Shown: positions 1-9,358 of the stretch, in pieces
Layout of the letters: the number at the start of each line of letters is the position of its first letter
Position numbering within the stretch: position 1 is the stretch's first letter
NCBI GenBank assembly: GCA_002632325.1
Contig: NSJK01000004.1
Span: 62,001 to 126,000, forward strand
Length of the DNA: 64,000 bases
Reading direction: 5' to 3'
Origin: Lysobacterales bacterium
GTDB lineage: Bacteria > Pseudomonadota > Gammaproteobacteria > Xanthomonadales > Rhodanobacteraceae
Made by a program: the position numbers and the translations under genes
The notes under the pieces: model-generated
Told to the model about the DNA's origin: nothing
The model's database searches: none
What the model saw: the letters and a program-made list of their open reading frames with translations, nothing else

Positions 1-427
1 CCGGTTCTTCGAGCGTCTTGAGCAAGGCGTTGGCGGCATTGGCATTGAGCCGGTCGGCCGGATCGATCACGGCAAGCTGCCAACCGCCGAACTGACTCGA
101 CAGCGCGAGGCGCTGCGACAGGGCGCGCATCTGGTCGATGGTGATCTCGCTGCGCTGCTTGCCATCGTCGCGCAGCTCGAGGCCCACGCGGATCAGATCC
201 GGATGCGTACCCGCCGCGAAAAGCAGGCACGCCCGGCACTGCCCGCAGGCACCATGCCGGAGATCGGCACGCTCGCACAACGCCGCTGCCGCGAAGGCAT
301 CGGCGAGTGCGCGTTTGCCCAGACCCGCGGGCGCGGCAAACAGCAAGGCGTGGTGGAGACGTCGCTGCGACAGCGCCGCCATCAATGCCGTCCAGGCCGG
401 CTGCAGCCAATCACCGAGCCCGTTCAT
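1..427 (-). CDS. holB: DNA polymerase III delta' subunit, C-terminus cut by window edge
   Basis: Clamp-loader subunit of the replicative DNA polymerase. The translation from the ATG at 427 begins [12 protein letters not shown] and has the expected order: a degenerate P-loop-like stretch (AAPAGLGK, about residue 32), a cysteine cluster typical of the zinc module ([17 protein letters not shown]), then the conserved region ending [15 protein letters not shown] at the window edge. Only about 142 residues are visible; the collar domain lies outside. The ATG overlaps the tmk stop as ATGA (424-427), so translation is probably coupled. The tmk-holB order matches E. coli and Xanthomonads. The identity is secure; the 3' end is missing because of the window, not a mutation. 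Confidence 0.93.
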   Translation of the reverse strand, partial: MNGLGDWLQPAWTALMAALSQRRLHHALLFAAPAGLGKRALADAFAAAALCERADLRHGACGQCRACLLFAAGTHPDLIRVGLELRDDGKQRSEITIDQMRALSQRLALSSQFGGWQLAVIDPADRLNANAANALLKTLEEP

Positions 428-1059
428 TGCTTCACTCCGGCGCTGTCCAGGAATGCATCCAGTTCGGCGCAGGCAGCTGCGCGCACCGCCTCGAGCGGCT
501 GGCTCGCATCGATGCTGCGGAAGCGCTGCGGCTCCTGCGCGGCGCGCTGACGATAGGTGCCGCGCACGCGCTCGAAGAAGGCCGCGCCCTCGGCTTCGAT
601 GCGATCGCGCGGGCCGCGTGCGCCCGCGCGCGCGAGGCCCTGTTCGATCGGCAGATCGAGCAACAAGGTGAGATCGGCGCGCACGGGCGCCGCCCAGGCC
701 TCAAGCGCAGCGATGCGTTCGAGCGGCTGGCCACGCCCGCCGCCCTGATAGGCATAGCTCGCGTCGGTGTAGCGATCCGACAGCACCCACTGCCCACGCG
801 CGAGCGCGGGCGCGATGCGCTCACGCACATGCTGGGCGCGCGCGGCGAACACCAGCAGCAATTCGCTTTCCGCGCACAGGCCCGCGTGGGCCGGATCGAG
901 CATGAGTGCGCGTGCAGCCTCACCGAAGGCGGTGCCACCGGGCTCACGCGTCACCACCACATCGATGCCGCGACTCGCAAGGCGCTCGCGCAGGGCATCG
1001 AGCACGCTGCTCTTGCCTGCGCCCTCGCCCCCTTCGAGCGTGATCAATCGTCCGTTCAT
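424..1059 (-). CDS. tmk: Thymidylate kinase (211 aa)
   Basis: Phosphorylates dTMP to dTDP in the cytoplasm. The start at 1059 gives [18 protein letters not shown], with the P-loop at residues 8-15 directly after the first strand, as in all Tmk proteins. The conserved [16 protein letters not shown] segment (thymidine-binding DR and lid region) follows in the middle. Length matches the family (about 210 aa). A longer frame reaching 1257 exists, but it only adds low-complexity shadow sequence antisense-like to mltG coding. The start overlaps the mltG stop as ATGA (1056-1059), and its stop overlaps the holB start, so mltG-tmk-holB looks translationally coupled. Confidence 0.96.
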   Translation of the reverse strand: MNGRLITLEGGEGAGKSSVLDALRERLASRGIDVVVTREPGGTAFGEAARALMLDPAHAGLCAESELLLVFAARAQHVRERIAPALARGQWVLSDRYTDASYAYQGGGRGQPLERIAALEAWAAPVRADLTLLLDLPIEQGLARAGARGPRDRIEAEGAAFFERVRGTYRQRAAQEPQRFRSIDASQPLEAVRAAACAELDAFLDSAGVKQ

Positions 1060-2132
1060 TGGCCGCGCCGCAACTGGTACTTCTGCACGGCGCGATTGTG
1101 CGCGTCGAGCGTGGGCGAGAATTCGTGGCTGCCATCGCCGCGCGCGACGAAATACAGCGCATCGCCGGGCGCCGGATGCATGACGGCCTGCAACGCGTCG
1201 ATTCCCGGCAAGGCGATCGGTGTTGGCGGCAAGCCATCGCGCGTGTAGGTGTTCCAAGGCGTGTCGGCTTCCAGATCGCGGCGGCGGATGTTGCCGTCGT
1301 AGCTCGCACCCATGCCGTAGATCACGGTCGGATCGGTCTGCAGGCGCATGTGGAACTTGAGCCGACGCAGGAATACCCCGGCGATCTGCGGACGTTCGGC
1401 CGGCTGCGCGGTTTCCTTCTCGACGATCGAAGCGAGAATCAGCGCTTCATACGGCGAGGCCAGCCGCACCTCGTCCGCGCGCTGTGGCCACAACCTGGCA
1501 AGCGCCTTGTCCATTGCCTCGTGCGCACGCTTGAGGATGTCGAAATCGGACTCGCCCTTGACGAAGGAATAGGTCTCGGCGAGGAACCAGCCCTCGGGCT
1601 TGCCGTCGGCGATGTCGAGCCTGCGCGCGACGGCCTCGTCGCCGAGGCCAGGCAAGGTCTGCTCGAGTCCCGTCGCATTGGCCAGCGCAAGACGCAGTTG
1701 CTGGAAGGTCCAGCCATCGACGATGGTGAAATGGTGCTGCACCACATCGCCCGCCGCCATCTTGCGCAGCAGTTCGCGTGGCGTGAGCCCGGGCGTGAGC
1801 GCGTACTCGCCCGCATGCAGGCGCGCGGCAATTTTCGACTCGCGCCCAAGCACGCGCCAGTAAAGACTCGTGCGCATGTCACCGGCAATCAGCCCCTGCT
1901 CGCGCAACTGCGCAACGATGCGCGCGTAGTTGGCGCCGCGCGCGACTTCGAACGTGGTGCCGCTGTCGCTGATCGGCAGCGCGGTGTTGGTGTAGCTGCG
2001 ATAGCCCTGCCAGCCGATGAAGCCACCCGCGACCGATGCCAGCACCAGCAGCAAGGCAAGCATGCGCAGCAGCGCGCGCCCGCGGACGTGGCTGCGCTGA
2101 TGGATCATGGACGGGCGTGAAGTGTGACTCAT
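1056..2132 (-). CDS. mltG: Endolytic murein transglycosylase MltG (YceG family, 358 aa)
   Basis: Inner-membrane lytic transglycosylase that cleaves nascent glycan strands and acts as a terminator of peptidoglycan polymerisation. One N-terminal membrane segment ([19 protein letters not shown], about residues 19-37) is followed by a LysM-like subdomain. The catalytic domain carries ASIVEKET, whose first Glu is the family's catalytic residue, and the C-terminal signature PTVIYGMG ... [17 protein letters not shown]. The chosen start gives [12 protein letters not shown]; a second ATG eight codons on (2108) is equally possible, and neither has a clear Shine-Dalgarno site. It lies 52 bp after pabB and overlaps tmk by 4 bp. 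Confidence 0.94.
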   Translation of the reverse strand: MSHTSRPSMIHQRSHVRGRALLRMLALLLVLASVAGGFIGWQGYRSYTNTALPISDSGTTFEVARGANYARIVAQLREQGLIAGDMRTSLYWRVLGRESKIAARLHAGEYALTPGLTPRELLRKMAAGDVVQHHFTIVDGWTFQQLRLALANATGLEQTLPGLGDEAVARRLDIADGKPEGWFLAETYSFVKGESDFDILKRAHEAMDKALARLWPQRADEVRLASPYEALILASIVEKETAQPAERPQIAGVFLRRLKFHMRLQTDPTVIYGMGASYDGNIRRRDLEADTPWNTYTRDGLPPTPIALPGIDALQAVMHPAPGDALYFVARGDGSHEFSPTLDAHNRAVQKYQLRRGQ

Positions 2133-2184
2133 CGATCGCGCAGGGTACCCAAAATCCACCCACGGTGGGAGCACGCTCCCGACT

Positions 2185-3537
2185 TCACCCGGCGCAATCC
2201 AGAGCGCGCAGGATGCCACGCGCCTTGGCGCGGGTTTCTTCGAGTTCGCGCAGCGCATCGGAGTCGGCAACGATGCCGGCGCCGGCGCGAAACTCGATGC
2301 GTGTGCCTTGCCGACACAGCGTGCGGATGAGGATGTTCAGATCCAGATCGCCATTGCGATTGAGATAACCCAGCGAGCCGGTGTAGGCGCCGCGGCCAAC
2401 GCCTTCGAGTGCGGAAATGATCTGCATGCAGCGCACCTTCGGACAACCGGTGATGGTGCCGCCCGGAAACACCGCGCGGATCGCCTGCCCCGGGGTCACG
2501 CCCGCGCGCAGTTCGCCGCGCACGTTGGAGACGATGTGATGGACGTGGGCATAGCTTTCGATCACCATCAATTCATCGACAGCGACACTGCCCGGTTCGC
2601 ACACGCGCCCCAGATCGTTGCGTTCCAGATCGATCAGCATCACGTGTTCGGCACGCTCCTTGGGATGGCCGACCAGTTCGGCGCGTCGCGCCACATCGTC
2701 ATCCCCCGGTCGACGCGCGCGTGTGCCCGCAATCGGCCGCGTCTGCGCCAATCTGCCACGCAGTTCCAGCAGACGCTCGGGCGAGGAGCTCGCAATCGCC
2801 CAGTCATCAATCTGCAGGAGCCCGGCAAACGGCGCCGGATTGGCCCGCCGCAATGCCGCGTGCAACTGCGCAGCCGCTGTCGGCGCGGCAAGACGCGCGC
2901 ACCAGCCGCGCGACAGGTTGACCTGGAACACGTCACCGCGACGCAGGTGCTCATGCACGCGCGCCACGCCATCAAGAAACCGCTGCGGGTCGTCCTCATC
3001 GATGCCGTCGATCGCGACCTGCGCCGGGACAAATGGCGCAACACCGGCCAGATCGGCCGCCATCACCTCCAGCAGATCGGCACGCTCCGTCTCGGCGACG
3101 AGCACGGTACGCGCATGCCGATGATCGACGAGAATCGCCGCCGGACAACGCACAGCCATGGCGCGCGGCAACGGCTGTGCCGCTTGCGGCAAGTGCAGGC
3201 TCGGTTCGATTTGCGCGGCCAGCTCATAGCCCAGATAAAGCAGCCAACCACCACGAAACGGCAAGTCCGGCGTCGCTTCGTCAGAGATTTTCGCCCGCGT
3301 CCATCGGGCATCGAGTGCATCGAGGAAATCACCTGCCGCACAGCCAGCCTCGCCTTCGAGCAAGCCATCGGCAGCGAGCACGAGGCGCTCGCCGGGAAAC
3401 GCGAACAGGATGTCGTGGCGGGACCGCGCACCGCCGCGCGCCGCACTTTCGAGCAGACCCGGATAGCGCTCGGGCCACGCTGCCGCAAGCGCAAGCAGAT
3501 CGTGCGTGCCGGCGATTTCGCGCACGAGATGTGTCAT
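2185..3537 (-). CDS. pabB: Aminodeoxychorismate synthase component I, clade-2-like (450 aa)
   Basis: Converts chorismate plus ammonia to 4-amino-4-deoxychorismate for folate synthesis, with PabA as amidotransferase. The start at 3537 (MTHLVREIAGTHDLL) has an AAGGTG ribosome site 3 nt upstream; the much longer open frame to 4176 runs antisense-style through fabF and is discarded. The chorismate-binding domain shows DVFQVNLSRGW, the SSSPERLLEL strand, PIAGT, LIDLERNDLGRV, the VHHIVSNVRGEL region and GGTITGCPKVRCM. The E. coli enzyme has PIKGT, with a catalytic Lys; here that position is Ala, as in TrpE. Position in the fab cluster (where E. coli has pabC) and length favour PabB over TrpE, but the reaction is inferred. 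Confidence 0.85.
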   Translation of the reverse strand: MTHLVREIAGTHDLLALAAAWPERYPGLLESAARGGARSRHDILFAFPGERLVLAADGLLEGEAGCAAGDFLDALDARWTRAKISDEATPDLPFRGGWLLYLGYELAAQIEPSLHLPQAAQPLPRAMAVRCPAAILVDHRHARTVLVAETERADLLEVMAADLAGVAPFVPAQVAIDGIDEDDPQRFLDGVARVHEHLRRGDVFQVNLSRGWCARLAAPTAAAQLHAALRRANPAPFAGLLQIDDWAIASSSPERLLELRGRLAQTRPIAGTRARRPGDDDVARRAELVGHPKERAEHVMLIDLERNDLGRVCEPGSVAVDELMVIESYAHVHHIVSNVRGELRAGVTPGQAIRAVFPGGTITGCPKVRCMQIISALEGVGRGAYTGSLGYLNRNGDLDLNILIRTLCRQGTRIEFRAGAGIVADSDALRELEETRAKARGILRALDCAG

Positions 3538-3602
3538 CGGCACCTTGAACTGCGGAGAGCGGTCGCGCCGGCGCAGGCTGTGCGCACCGCCGCGTGATCG
3601 GA

Positions 3603-4841
3603 TCAGATGCGGCGGAAGATCAGCGTGCCGTTGGTGCCGCCGAAACCGAAGGAGTTCGACATCACCACGTCGAGCTTCGTCTGTCGCGCGGTGTGCGGCA
3701 CGAAATCGAGGTCGCAGCCTTCGCCAGGCGCATCGAGATTGATCGTCGGCGGGACCACGTTGTCGCGCAGTGCGAGCACCGAGAAGATCGCCTCGACACC
3801 GCCCGCGGCGCCGAGCAGATGGCCGGTCATCGACTTGGTCGAGCTGACCATGAGTTTGTCGGCATGCGCGCCGAACACGCCGCGGATACCCTGCACCTCG
3901 GCGGCATCGCCAGCGGGAGTCGAAGTGCCGTGCGCATTGATGTACTGAATGTCGCTTGCGTCGAGGCCGGCATCGCGTATCGCCACCTTCATGCAGCGTC
4001 CGCCCCCCTCGCCGTTCTCGCTGGGCGCAGTCATGTGGAAGGCATCGCCGCTCATGCCGAAGCCGACCACTTCGCAGTAGATGCGTGCACCGCGCGCACG
4101 GGCATGCTCGAAATCCTCGAGGATCAGCACGCCAGCGCCGTCGGACAGCACGAAGCCGTCGCGATCCTTGTCCCACGGCCGGCTCGCCTTCTCGGGCTCG
4201 TCGTTGCGCGCGGACAAGGCGCGAGCAGAGCAGAATCCGCCCATCGCGGTGCCGACCGTCGAAAACTCGGCGCCACCGGCAACCATCACGTCGGCATCAC
4301 CGTACTGAATCATGCGCATCGCCAGACCGATGTTGTGCGTGGCAGTGGCGCAGGCAGTGACGCAGGCGATGTTCGGCCCCTTGAGGCCGAGCATGATCGA
4401 CAGCTGGCCAGAAGCCATGTTGATGATCGAGGCGGGCACGAAGAACGGCGAGATCTTGCGCTGGCCATGCTCGTGATAGGTGATCGAAGTCTTCTCGATC
4501 ATTGCGATGCCGCCGATGCCCGCACCCACGGCCACGCCGATGCGCTCCTCGTCATGCTCGTGCGGTTTGAGTCCCGCATCGGCCAGCGCCTGCACCGAAG
4601 CGGCGATGCCATAGTGGATGAACGGGTCCATCTTCTTGACGTCTTTGGGCGCGATGTACTGCGCCGGATCGAAGTCGCGGACTTCGCCGGCGATGCGCGT
4701 CGGGAAGGTTGAAGCGTCGAAATGGGTGATCGGTCCGATGCCGCTCTTGCCGGCCACGATATTGGACCAGGCAGTGGCAACATCATTGCCGACGGGACTG
4801 ACGATGCCGAGACCGGTGACGACGACGCGACGCTTGCTCAT
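3603..4841 (-). CDS. fabF: Beta-ketoacyl-ACP synthase II (412 aa)
   Basis: Condenses malonyl-ACP with acyl-ACP in fatty-acid elongation. The protein begins [18 protein letters not shown]. The nucleophile Cys sits in [13 protein letters not shown], and the two catalytic histidines are in [11 protein letters not shown] and [13 protein letters not shown]; the glycine-rich end [14 protein letters not shown] is intact. Length equals the family norm (about 412 aa). It is 93 bp downstream of acpP in the same direction and 65 bp before pabB, so it belongs to the fab operon. Confidence 0.97.
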   Translation of the reverse strand: MSKRRVVVTGLGIVSPVGNDVATAWSNIVAGKSGIGPITHFDASTFPTRIAGEVRDFDPAQYIAPKDVKKMDPFIHYGIAASVQALADAGLKPHEHDEERIGVAVGAGIGGIAMIEKTSITYHEHGQRKISPFFVPASIINMASGQLSIMLGLKGPNIACVTACATATHNIGLAMRMIQYGDADVMVAGGAEFSTVGTAMGGFCSARALSARNDEPEKASRPWDKDRDGFVLSDGAGVLILEDFEHARARGARIYCEVVGFGMSGDAFHMTAPSENGEGGGRCMKVAIRDAGLDASDIQYINAHGTSTPAGDAAEVQGIRGVFGAHADKLMVSSTKSMTGHLLGAAGGVEAIFSVLALRDNVVPPTINLDAPGEGCDLDFVPHTARQTKLDVVMSNSFGFGGTNGTLIFRRI

Positions 4842-4934
4842 GCGGGAAGCTCTTGTGGCCGGGACGCAAATCCAATTTCACAAAACAAAACTGCGCCGTG
4901 TCGGCGCAGCTCTGCGGAACGCAATGCCGATCGA

Positions 4935-5174
4935 TCAGGCCTTGACGTGGGCCTTCACGTAATCGATCGCCTGCTGCACGGTGGTGATCTTCTCGGCTTC
5001 CTCGTCCGGGATCTCGCACTCGAATTCTTCTTCGAGCGCCATGACCAGTTCGACCGTGTCGAGCGAGTCGGCGCCGAGGTCGTCGACGAAAGATGCGTTG
5101 GGCGTCACTTCGTCTTCTTTCACGCCGAGTTGTTCGACGACGATCTTCTTGACGCGCTCTTCGATGGTGCTCAT
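4935..5174 (-). CDS. acpP: Acyl carrier protein (79 aa)
   Basis: Carries growing acyl chains on a phosphopantetheine arm. The protein starts [17 protein letters not shown], and the arm-attachment Ser lies in [17 protein letters not shown]. It is very acidic, as expected. The start at 5174 is supported by a GAGGAA ribosome site about 9 nt upstream; the open frame extends to 5315 but the extra sequence is arginine-rich and unlike ACP. It sits between fabG and fabF, the usual place. Confidence 0.97.
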   Translation of the reverse strand: MSTIEERVKKIVVEQLGVKEDEVTPNASFVDDLGADSLDTVELVMALEEEFECEIPDEEAEKITTVQQAIDYVKAHVKA

Positions 5175-5330
5175 GGGTGTGATGTTCCTCGCGATGGAAG
5201 TTGTCCGGTTGCGGTGCCTGCGTATCAGCAGCGACGCCAGCCGAAGCCGCCGCATTGTAGTGGAAGGTCGCTGGTGTCGCCACTTGGCCGCCATGCGCCC
5301 GCGAACGGTCGCCAACGCCGGCGAAATGCC

Positions 5331-6074
5331 TCAGGGCATGTACATGCCGCCATTGACGTGCAGTGTCTCGCCGGTGATGTAGGCAGCTGCAGGCGAGGCC
5401 AGGAACGCCACCGCCGTGGCGATGTCGGCCGGTTCGCCGAGGCGACCGAGCGCGATCTGCCCGAGCAGCGCCTCGCGCTGCGCTTCTGGAAGGGCGCGGG
5501 TCATGTCGGTGTCGATGAATCCTGGCGCCACCACGTTGACGGTGATGCCGCGTGTGCCGATTTCGCGCGCGAGCGATTTCGAGAACGCGATGATGCCGGC
5601 CTTGGCCGCAGCGTAGTTGGCCTGCCCTGGATTGCCGGTGAGGCCGATCACCGAGGCGATCGAGATGATGCGCCCCTTGCGCGCCTTCATCATGCCGCGC
5701 ATGACCGCCTTGCTGGTGCGATAGACCGAGGTGAGGTTGGTGTCGAGAATCGCTTGCCAGTCCTCGTCCTTCATGCGCATCAGCAACTGGTCGCGCGTGA
5801 TGCCGGCGTTGTTGACGAGGATGGAGATGGCGCCCTGCTCCTTGCCGATCGCATCGACCAATGCTTCGACCGCTGCGCCATCGGTAACATCGAGCGCGCG
5901 TCCGCTGCCACCGTGCGCAGCCAGACGTGCAGCAATCGCCTGCGCACCCGCCTCGGTGGTGGCGGTGCCGATGACCTTTGCGCCCCGCGCGGCCAGTTCA
6001 TCTGCGATCGCCGCGCCGATGCCGCGGCTGGCGCCGGTCACGAGGGCGATTTCACCATCGAGCATCTTGTTCAT
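5331..6074 (-). CDS. fabG: 3-oxoacyl-ACP reductase (247 aa)
   Basis: NADPH-dependent short-chain dehydrogenase that performs the first reduction of each elongation cycle. Visible motifs are the Rossmann glycine box TGASRGIG near the N-terminus, NNAGIT, the catalytic Ser strand (IISIASVIG) and the YAAAKAG Tyr/Lys pair, then PGFIDTDMT. The start at 6074 (MNKMLDGEIALVTG) has GGTGA just upstream and gives the usual length; a start at 6089 would add five residues. The frame extends far upstream as a shadow of fabD and should not be included. Confidence 0.96.
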   Translation of the reverse strand: MNKMLDGEIALVTGASRGIGAAIADELAARGAKVIGTATTEAGAQAIAARLAAHGGSGRALDVTDGAAVEALVDAIGKEQGAISILVNNAGITRDQLLMRMKDEDWQAILDTNLTSVYRTSKAVMRGMMKARKGRIISIASVIGLTGNPGQANYAAAKAGIIAFSKSLAREIGTRGITVNVVAPGFIDTDMTRALPEAQREALLGQIALGRLGEPADIATAVAFLASPAAAYITGETLHVNGGMYMP

Positions 6075-6132
6075 GTGTTCACCGATCATCCATTGCGAAA
6101 GTGTGAGCTGCCAGAACTGCAAAGTTGCTTCG

Positions 6133-7107
6133 TCAGCCCTGGCTCCACTGCGCCAGCGCCTCATCGAAATCAGCTGGCATGCCCAGCGCGCGCGCCTCGA
6201 TCGACTTGTCGATGCGCTTGACCAGACCGCTGAGCACCTTGCCCGGCCCGCATTCGCCGATGCGCATGATTCCCGCCGCGCCCAGTGCCTGCACGCATTG
6301 CGTCCAGCGCACCGGCAGGTAGAGTTGACGCACCAGCGCGTCGCGGATCTGCGCCGGCTCGGCATGCACGCCCGCATCGACGTTCTGCACCACCGGCGTC
6401 GAAGGCATGTGCCAGTGACAGCCTTCCATCGCTGCGGCGAGCCGATTGGCGGCCTCGCGCATCAAGGGCGTGTGCGAGGGCACGCTCACCGCGAGCTTGA
6501 CCGCCTTGCGCACGCCGCGCTCGGCGAGCAAGGCCAGCGCCGCATCGACCGCAACGGCGTGACCGCCGATCACGATCTGTCCCGGCGAGTTGTAATTGGC
6601 GGGCACCACCACATGCTCACCGGATACTTCCTTGCAGACCGTCTCGACCAGTGCATCTTCGGCACCGAGGATCGCTGCCATCGCGCCGCTGCCTGCTGGC
6701 GCGGCATCCTGCATGAGTTGCCCGCGAATGCGTACCAGATGCGCGGCGTCGTGCAGCGACAGCACCTGCGCGGCGACCAGCGCGCTGTATTCCCCGAGGC
6801 TGTGCCCGGCGAGATGGCCGGGGCGGACACCACCACGCGCCAGCCACAGGCGCCACACCGCGACACTCGCGGCAAGCAGCGCCGGCTGCGTGTACTCGGT
6901 GCGATTGAGCATCGCCTCGGGGCCATCCTGCGCGAGCGTCCACAGATCGACGCCGGCACCGTCGGAGGCCTCGACGAAGGTGGCACGCACATCCTCGTGC
7001 ACGCTCGCCAGTTCTGCCAGCATGCCGACCGCCTGCGATCCCTGGCCCGGAAATACAAAGCCCAGTGCAGGCGCGGTCGAGGCGGTTTGAATCGGCGTAT
7101 CAGTCAT
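6133..7107 (-). CDS. fabD: Malonyl-CoA:ACP transacylase (324 aa)
   Basis: Loads malonyl groups onto ACP. The protein has FVFPGQGSQAVGM (oxyanion Gln) near residue 18, the nucleophile elbow GHSLGEYSA, the active-site arginine in VRIRGQLMQ and the catalytic His in SVPSHTPLM. The length is slightly above the E. coli enzyme because of a short N-terminal leader. It lies between fabH (54 bp upstream) and fabG (58 bp downstream), in the same direction. Confidence 0.97.
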   Translation of the reverse strand: MTDTPIQTASTAPALGFVFPGQGSQAVGMLAELASVHEDVRATFVEASDGAGVDLWTLAQDGPEAMLNRTEYTQPALLAASVAVWRLWLARGGVRPGHLAGHSLGEYSALVAAQVLSLHDAAHLVRIRGQLMQDAAPAGSGAMAAILGAEDALVETVCKEVSGEHVVVPANYNSPGQIVIGGHAVAVDAALALLAERGVRKAVKLAVSVPSHTPLMREAANRLAAAMEGCHWHMPSTPVVQNVDAGVHAEPAQIRDALVRQLYLPVRWTQCVQALGAAGIMRIGECGPGKVLSGLVKRIDKSIEARALGMPADFDEALAQWSQG

Positions 7108-7161
7108 CGCTCAGGGCTCCCGCGAGCAAGGATCATCGTGTCGGTCGAACCGTGCCGCGCT

Positions 7162-8133
7162 TCAATAGCGCAGCAGCGCCGAGGCCCAGGTGAAGCCGCC
7201 GCCGAAGGCTTCCAGCAGCAGGTTCTGGCCACGCTGCACCTTGCCCGAGCGTACCGCTTCGTCGAGCGCGAGCGGCACCGAGCCCGAGGAGGTGTTGCCA
7301 TGCCGGTCGACGGTGACGATCACGCGTTCCATCGGCAACTTGAGACGCTTGGCGGTCGCTTCGATGATGCGCAGGTTGGCCTGATGCGGAATCAGCCAAT
7401 CGACATCCTTCTCGGCCATGCCCGCCGCGTTGAGTGTTTCGCCGACCATGCGATCGAGCGTCTTGACCGCGACCTTGAATACCTCGTTGCCGGTCATCAT
7501 CACGCGCACGCCGGCGTTGGGCTCGTCATGCCTGAAGCCGGCGGACACACCAACCGGGTTGTAGAGCAGGTGCTTGTAGCCGCCGTCGGCGTGCAGGCGG
7601 GTAGTGAGGATGCCCGGCTCGCTGGAAGCCTCGAGCACGACCGCGCCGGCACCATCTCCGAACAGCACGCAGGTCGAGCGGTCGCTGTAATCGAGCATGC
7701 GCGTGAGCGTTTCCGCGCCCACTACCAGTGCCTTCTTCACCTGGCCGCTGCGCACGAATTGATCGGCGACACCGAGCGCATACATGAAGCCCGAGCAGGC
7801 CGCGTTGACGTCGAACGCGGCACAACCGTTCGCGCCGAGGCGATGCTGCAACAGGCACGCGGTCGAGGGAAAGATGATGTCCGGCGTGGTCGTGCCGAGC
7901 ACGATCAGTTCGATTTCGCTGGCGGCAACACCAGCCGCTTCGAGTGCGCGAGTGGAAGCATGGAAGGCGAGATCGCCGGTGGTTTCGCCCTCGGCGGCCT
8001 TGCGCCGCTCGCGTATTCCGGTACGCGAGGCGATCCACTCGTCGGTGGTATCGACGAGTTTCTCGAGATCGGCGTTGGAAACGATTTGTTCCGGCAGATA
8101 GCTGCCGGTGCCGGCAATGCGTGAGTAGATCAA
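7162..8133 (-). CDS. fabH: Beta-ketoacyl-ACP synthase III (323 aa, probable TTG start)
   Basis: Initiates fatty-acid synthesis by condensing acetyl-CoA (or a branched primer) with malonyl-ACP. The catalytic triad is seen: Cys in [12 protein letters not shown], His in [12 protein letters not shown], Asn in [15 protein letters not shown]. The open frame runs to an ATG at 8235, but the leading residues are low-complexity. A TTG at 8133 begins (M)[15 protein letters not shown], exactly where FabH proteins start, with GGGGAA about 9 nt upstream, so TTG is chosen. Unlike E. coli, there is no plsX between rpmF and this gene. The start is the main uncertainty. Confidence 0.92.
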   Translation of the reverse strand: MIYSRIAGTGSYLPEQIVSNADLEKLVDTTDEWIASRTGIRERRKAAEGETTGDLAFHASTRALEAAGVAASEIELIVLGTTTPDIIFPSTACLLQHRLGANGCAAFDVNAACSGFMYALGVADQFVRSGQVKKALVVGAETLTRMLDYSDRSTCVLFGDGAGAVVLEASSEPGILTTRLHADGGYKHLLYNPVGVSAGFRHDEPNAGVRVMMTGNEVFKVAVKTLDRMVGETLNAAGMAEKDVDWLIPHQANLRIIEATAKRLKLPMERVIVTVDRHGNTSSGSVPLALDEAVRSGKVQRGQNLLLEAFGGGFTWASALLRY

Positions 8134-8346
8134 GGCCGTTCCCCGTTGGGGCCGCCGAGCGGGGCATCCGCCACGCTCGCCGAAATCAGCGCTGCCGGGC
8201 GTCCTGCCGGGCCTGCATGAACGGTCGGCCGGCATGCCGCCGACGCGACGGACTCGTCACGCTGGCGCGCAAGACCGCATCGGCTGCGACAAGCCCGTGC
8301 CGGCCATTCGTCCGCTGCCGGCAATCACCGGCATGCGTGCGAGGGC
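8134..8346. other. rpmF-fabH spacer without plsX
   Basis: This 213-bp stretch separates rpmF from fabH, where E. coli and many relatives carry plsX (about 1 kb). Only short shadow frames are present, with no recognisable remnant of PlsX. It could hold the fabH leader or promoter, but no convincing -35/-10 pair stands out in the GC-rich sequence. Confidence 0.6.
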
Positions 8347-8541
8347 TCAGTCCTCGTCACGAACCTTGGTCTTGCTCTCGATGACCTTCTTGCCGCGGTA
8401 GTAGCCATCCTTGGTGACGTGGTGACGCACGTGCACCTCGCCCGAAGTCGGGTCGGTCGACAGCTGCTTGGCGGTCAGTGCGTCATGGGAACGGCGCATG
8501 CCGCGGGTGGATGGGGTTTTGCGACTCTTGGCAACAGCCAT
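8347..8541 (-). CDS. rpmF: 50S ribosomal protein L32 (64 aa)
   Basis: Small protein of the large ribosomal subunit. The sequence begins [20 protein letters not shown], the hallmark of bacterial L32, and ends in the basic segment YYRGKKVI. No zinc-type cysteines are present; this is the cysteine-free form. A strong AGGAGA ribosome site lies about 6 nt before the ATG at 8541. It follows yceD by 212 bp, as in most gammaproteobacteria. Confidence 0.96.
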   Translation of the reverse strand: MAVAKSRKTPSTRGMRRSHDALTAKQLSTDPTSGEVHVRHHVTKDGYYRGKKVIESKTKVRDED

Positions 8542-8753
8542 TTCAATCTCCTGATGCGGACGCTCCTGTCCGACTTTGGGCGACGACCCGCCTGGCCGTC
8601 ATGATGAATTGCGGAACCAGACGCGGGCATCGCCCGACCTCTGTCGCAAGCATGACCCCGCAGGATCCCGCTCGCCGGATTCGTATGTTGCCATCTGACT
8701 CGATCGCTGCGCCCGCTTCGTTCACCGATGCAGCGCTGCAATGCCAGTCCTTG

Positions 8754-9272
8754 CTACTTGGCTCCTGCCTTGTCCTTGAGCCCCGCCAATGCAGCAAACG
8801 GGTTTGCCGGCGCCGGCGCCTCATCTGCCGCGGCCGACGGATCGACCCAATCCAGCGGCACGCCCGGACGGGTCGGCACCACCGGTACGGCCAAGATCAA
8901 CTCGTCCTCGATCACCGCTGCCAAGTCGATGCTTCCATCGGCGACCAGCAAGGGCTCATAGCCCCCCGGCAAGCCCGCTTCGTCTTCCTCGCGTGCGATC
9001 AGGCCGAGCCGTTCGTCTATCACGACCGGCAGCGCGAAGACTTCGAGGGTGCGCTGACACAACAGCGGCAAACCGGCTTCCACGCGCAACTGCAGATAGG
9101 CGATGCCCAGCGCATCCTTGTCGAATTCGACATGGTAGCGCGCCTCGCCCTGCGGCGTCGCCAGTGCGTCGCGCAGGCGCGACATGCTGGAAAACGGCAG
9201 TGTTCCCGAGTAGACGCGGCGCCCCTGCACCTGGCGCGCGACATCCACGCGTTCTGGCAGGGCTGCGGACAT
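8754..9272 (-). CDS. yceD: YceD/DUF177 family protein, 23S rRNA accumulation (172 aa)
   Basis: DUF177 proteins are needed for normal 23S rRNA accumulation in E. coli and plants. The start at 9272 gives MSAALPERVDVARQV. The body shows the family pattern: a beta-rich N-terminal part, CQRTLEVFALPV in the middle, and an acidic ILAVPVVP segment near the C-terminus, ending NPFAALAGLK. Only one of the family's paired cysteines is visible, which is common in gammaproteobacteria. The open frame extends to 9395, but that part overlaps the divergent gene at 9359. Synteny with rpmF supports the call. Confidence 0.88.
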   Translation of the reverse strand: MSAALPERVDVARQVQGRRVYSGTLPFSSMSRLRDALATPQGEARYHVEFDKDALGIAYLQLRVEAGLPLLCQRTLEVFALPVVIDERLGLIAREEDEAGLPGGYEPLLVADGSIDLAAVIEDELILAVPVVPTRPGVPLDWVDPSAAADEAPAPANPFAALAGLKDKAGAK

Positions 9273-9303
9273 GGGCGCGCGATGGTAGGTGCCCACCCGA
9301 ACG

Positions 9304-9331
9304 CTGTCAACCGGGCAAATGCGGCTACACT
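9304..9331 (+). promoter_or_regulatory. Candidate sigma-70 promoter for the 9359 gene and yceF
   Basis: A CTGTCA box (9304-9309) and TACACT box (9326-9331) are separated by 16 bp, in the 86-bp gap between divergent yceD and the plus-strand gene at 9359. Transcription would begin about 20 nt before the ATG. Read by eye only; the -10 match is good, the -35 moderate. Confidence 0.4.
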
Positions 9332-9358
9332 GGCCGCAGCGACAGGGGGCGGTAGCTG

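Noticed and set aside
2185..3537. Anthranilate synthase TrpE
   Set aside because: Despite PIAGT, the 450-aa length, the TGCPKVRCM motif and position inside the fab cluster fit PabB clade 2 better; no trpG, trpD or trpC is near.
2185..4176. 663-aa apparent fusion upstream of pabB
   Set aside because: The first 213 residues are a shadow of fabF; the real start at 3537 has a ribosome site.
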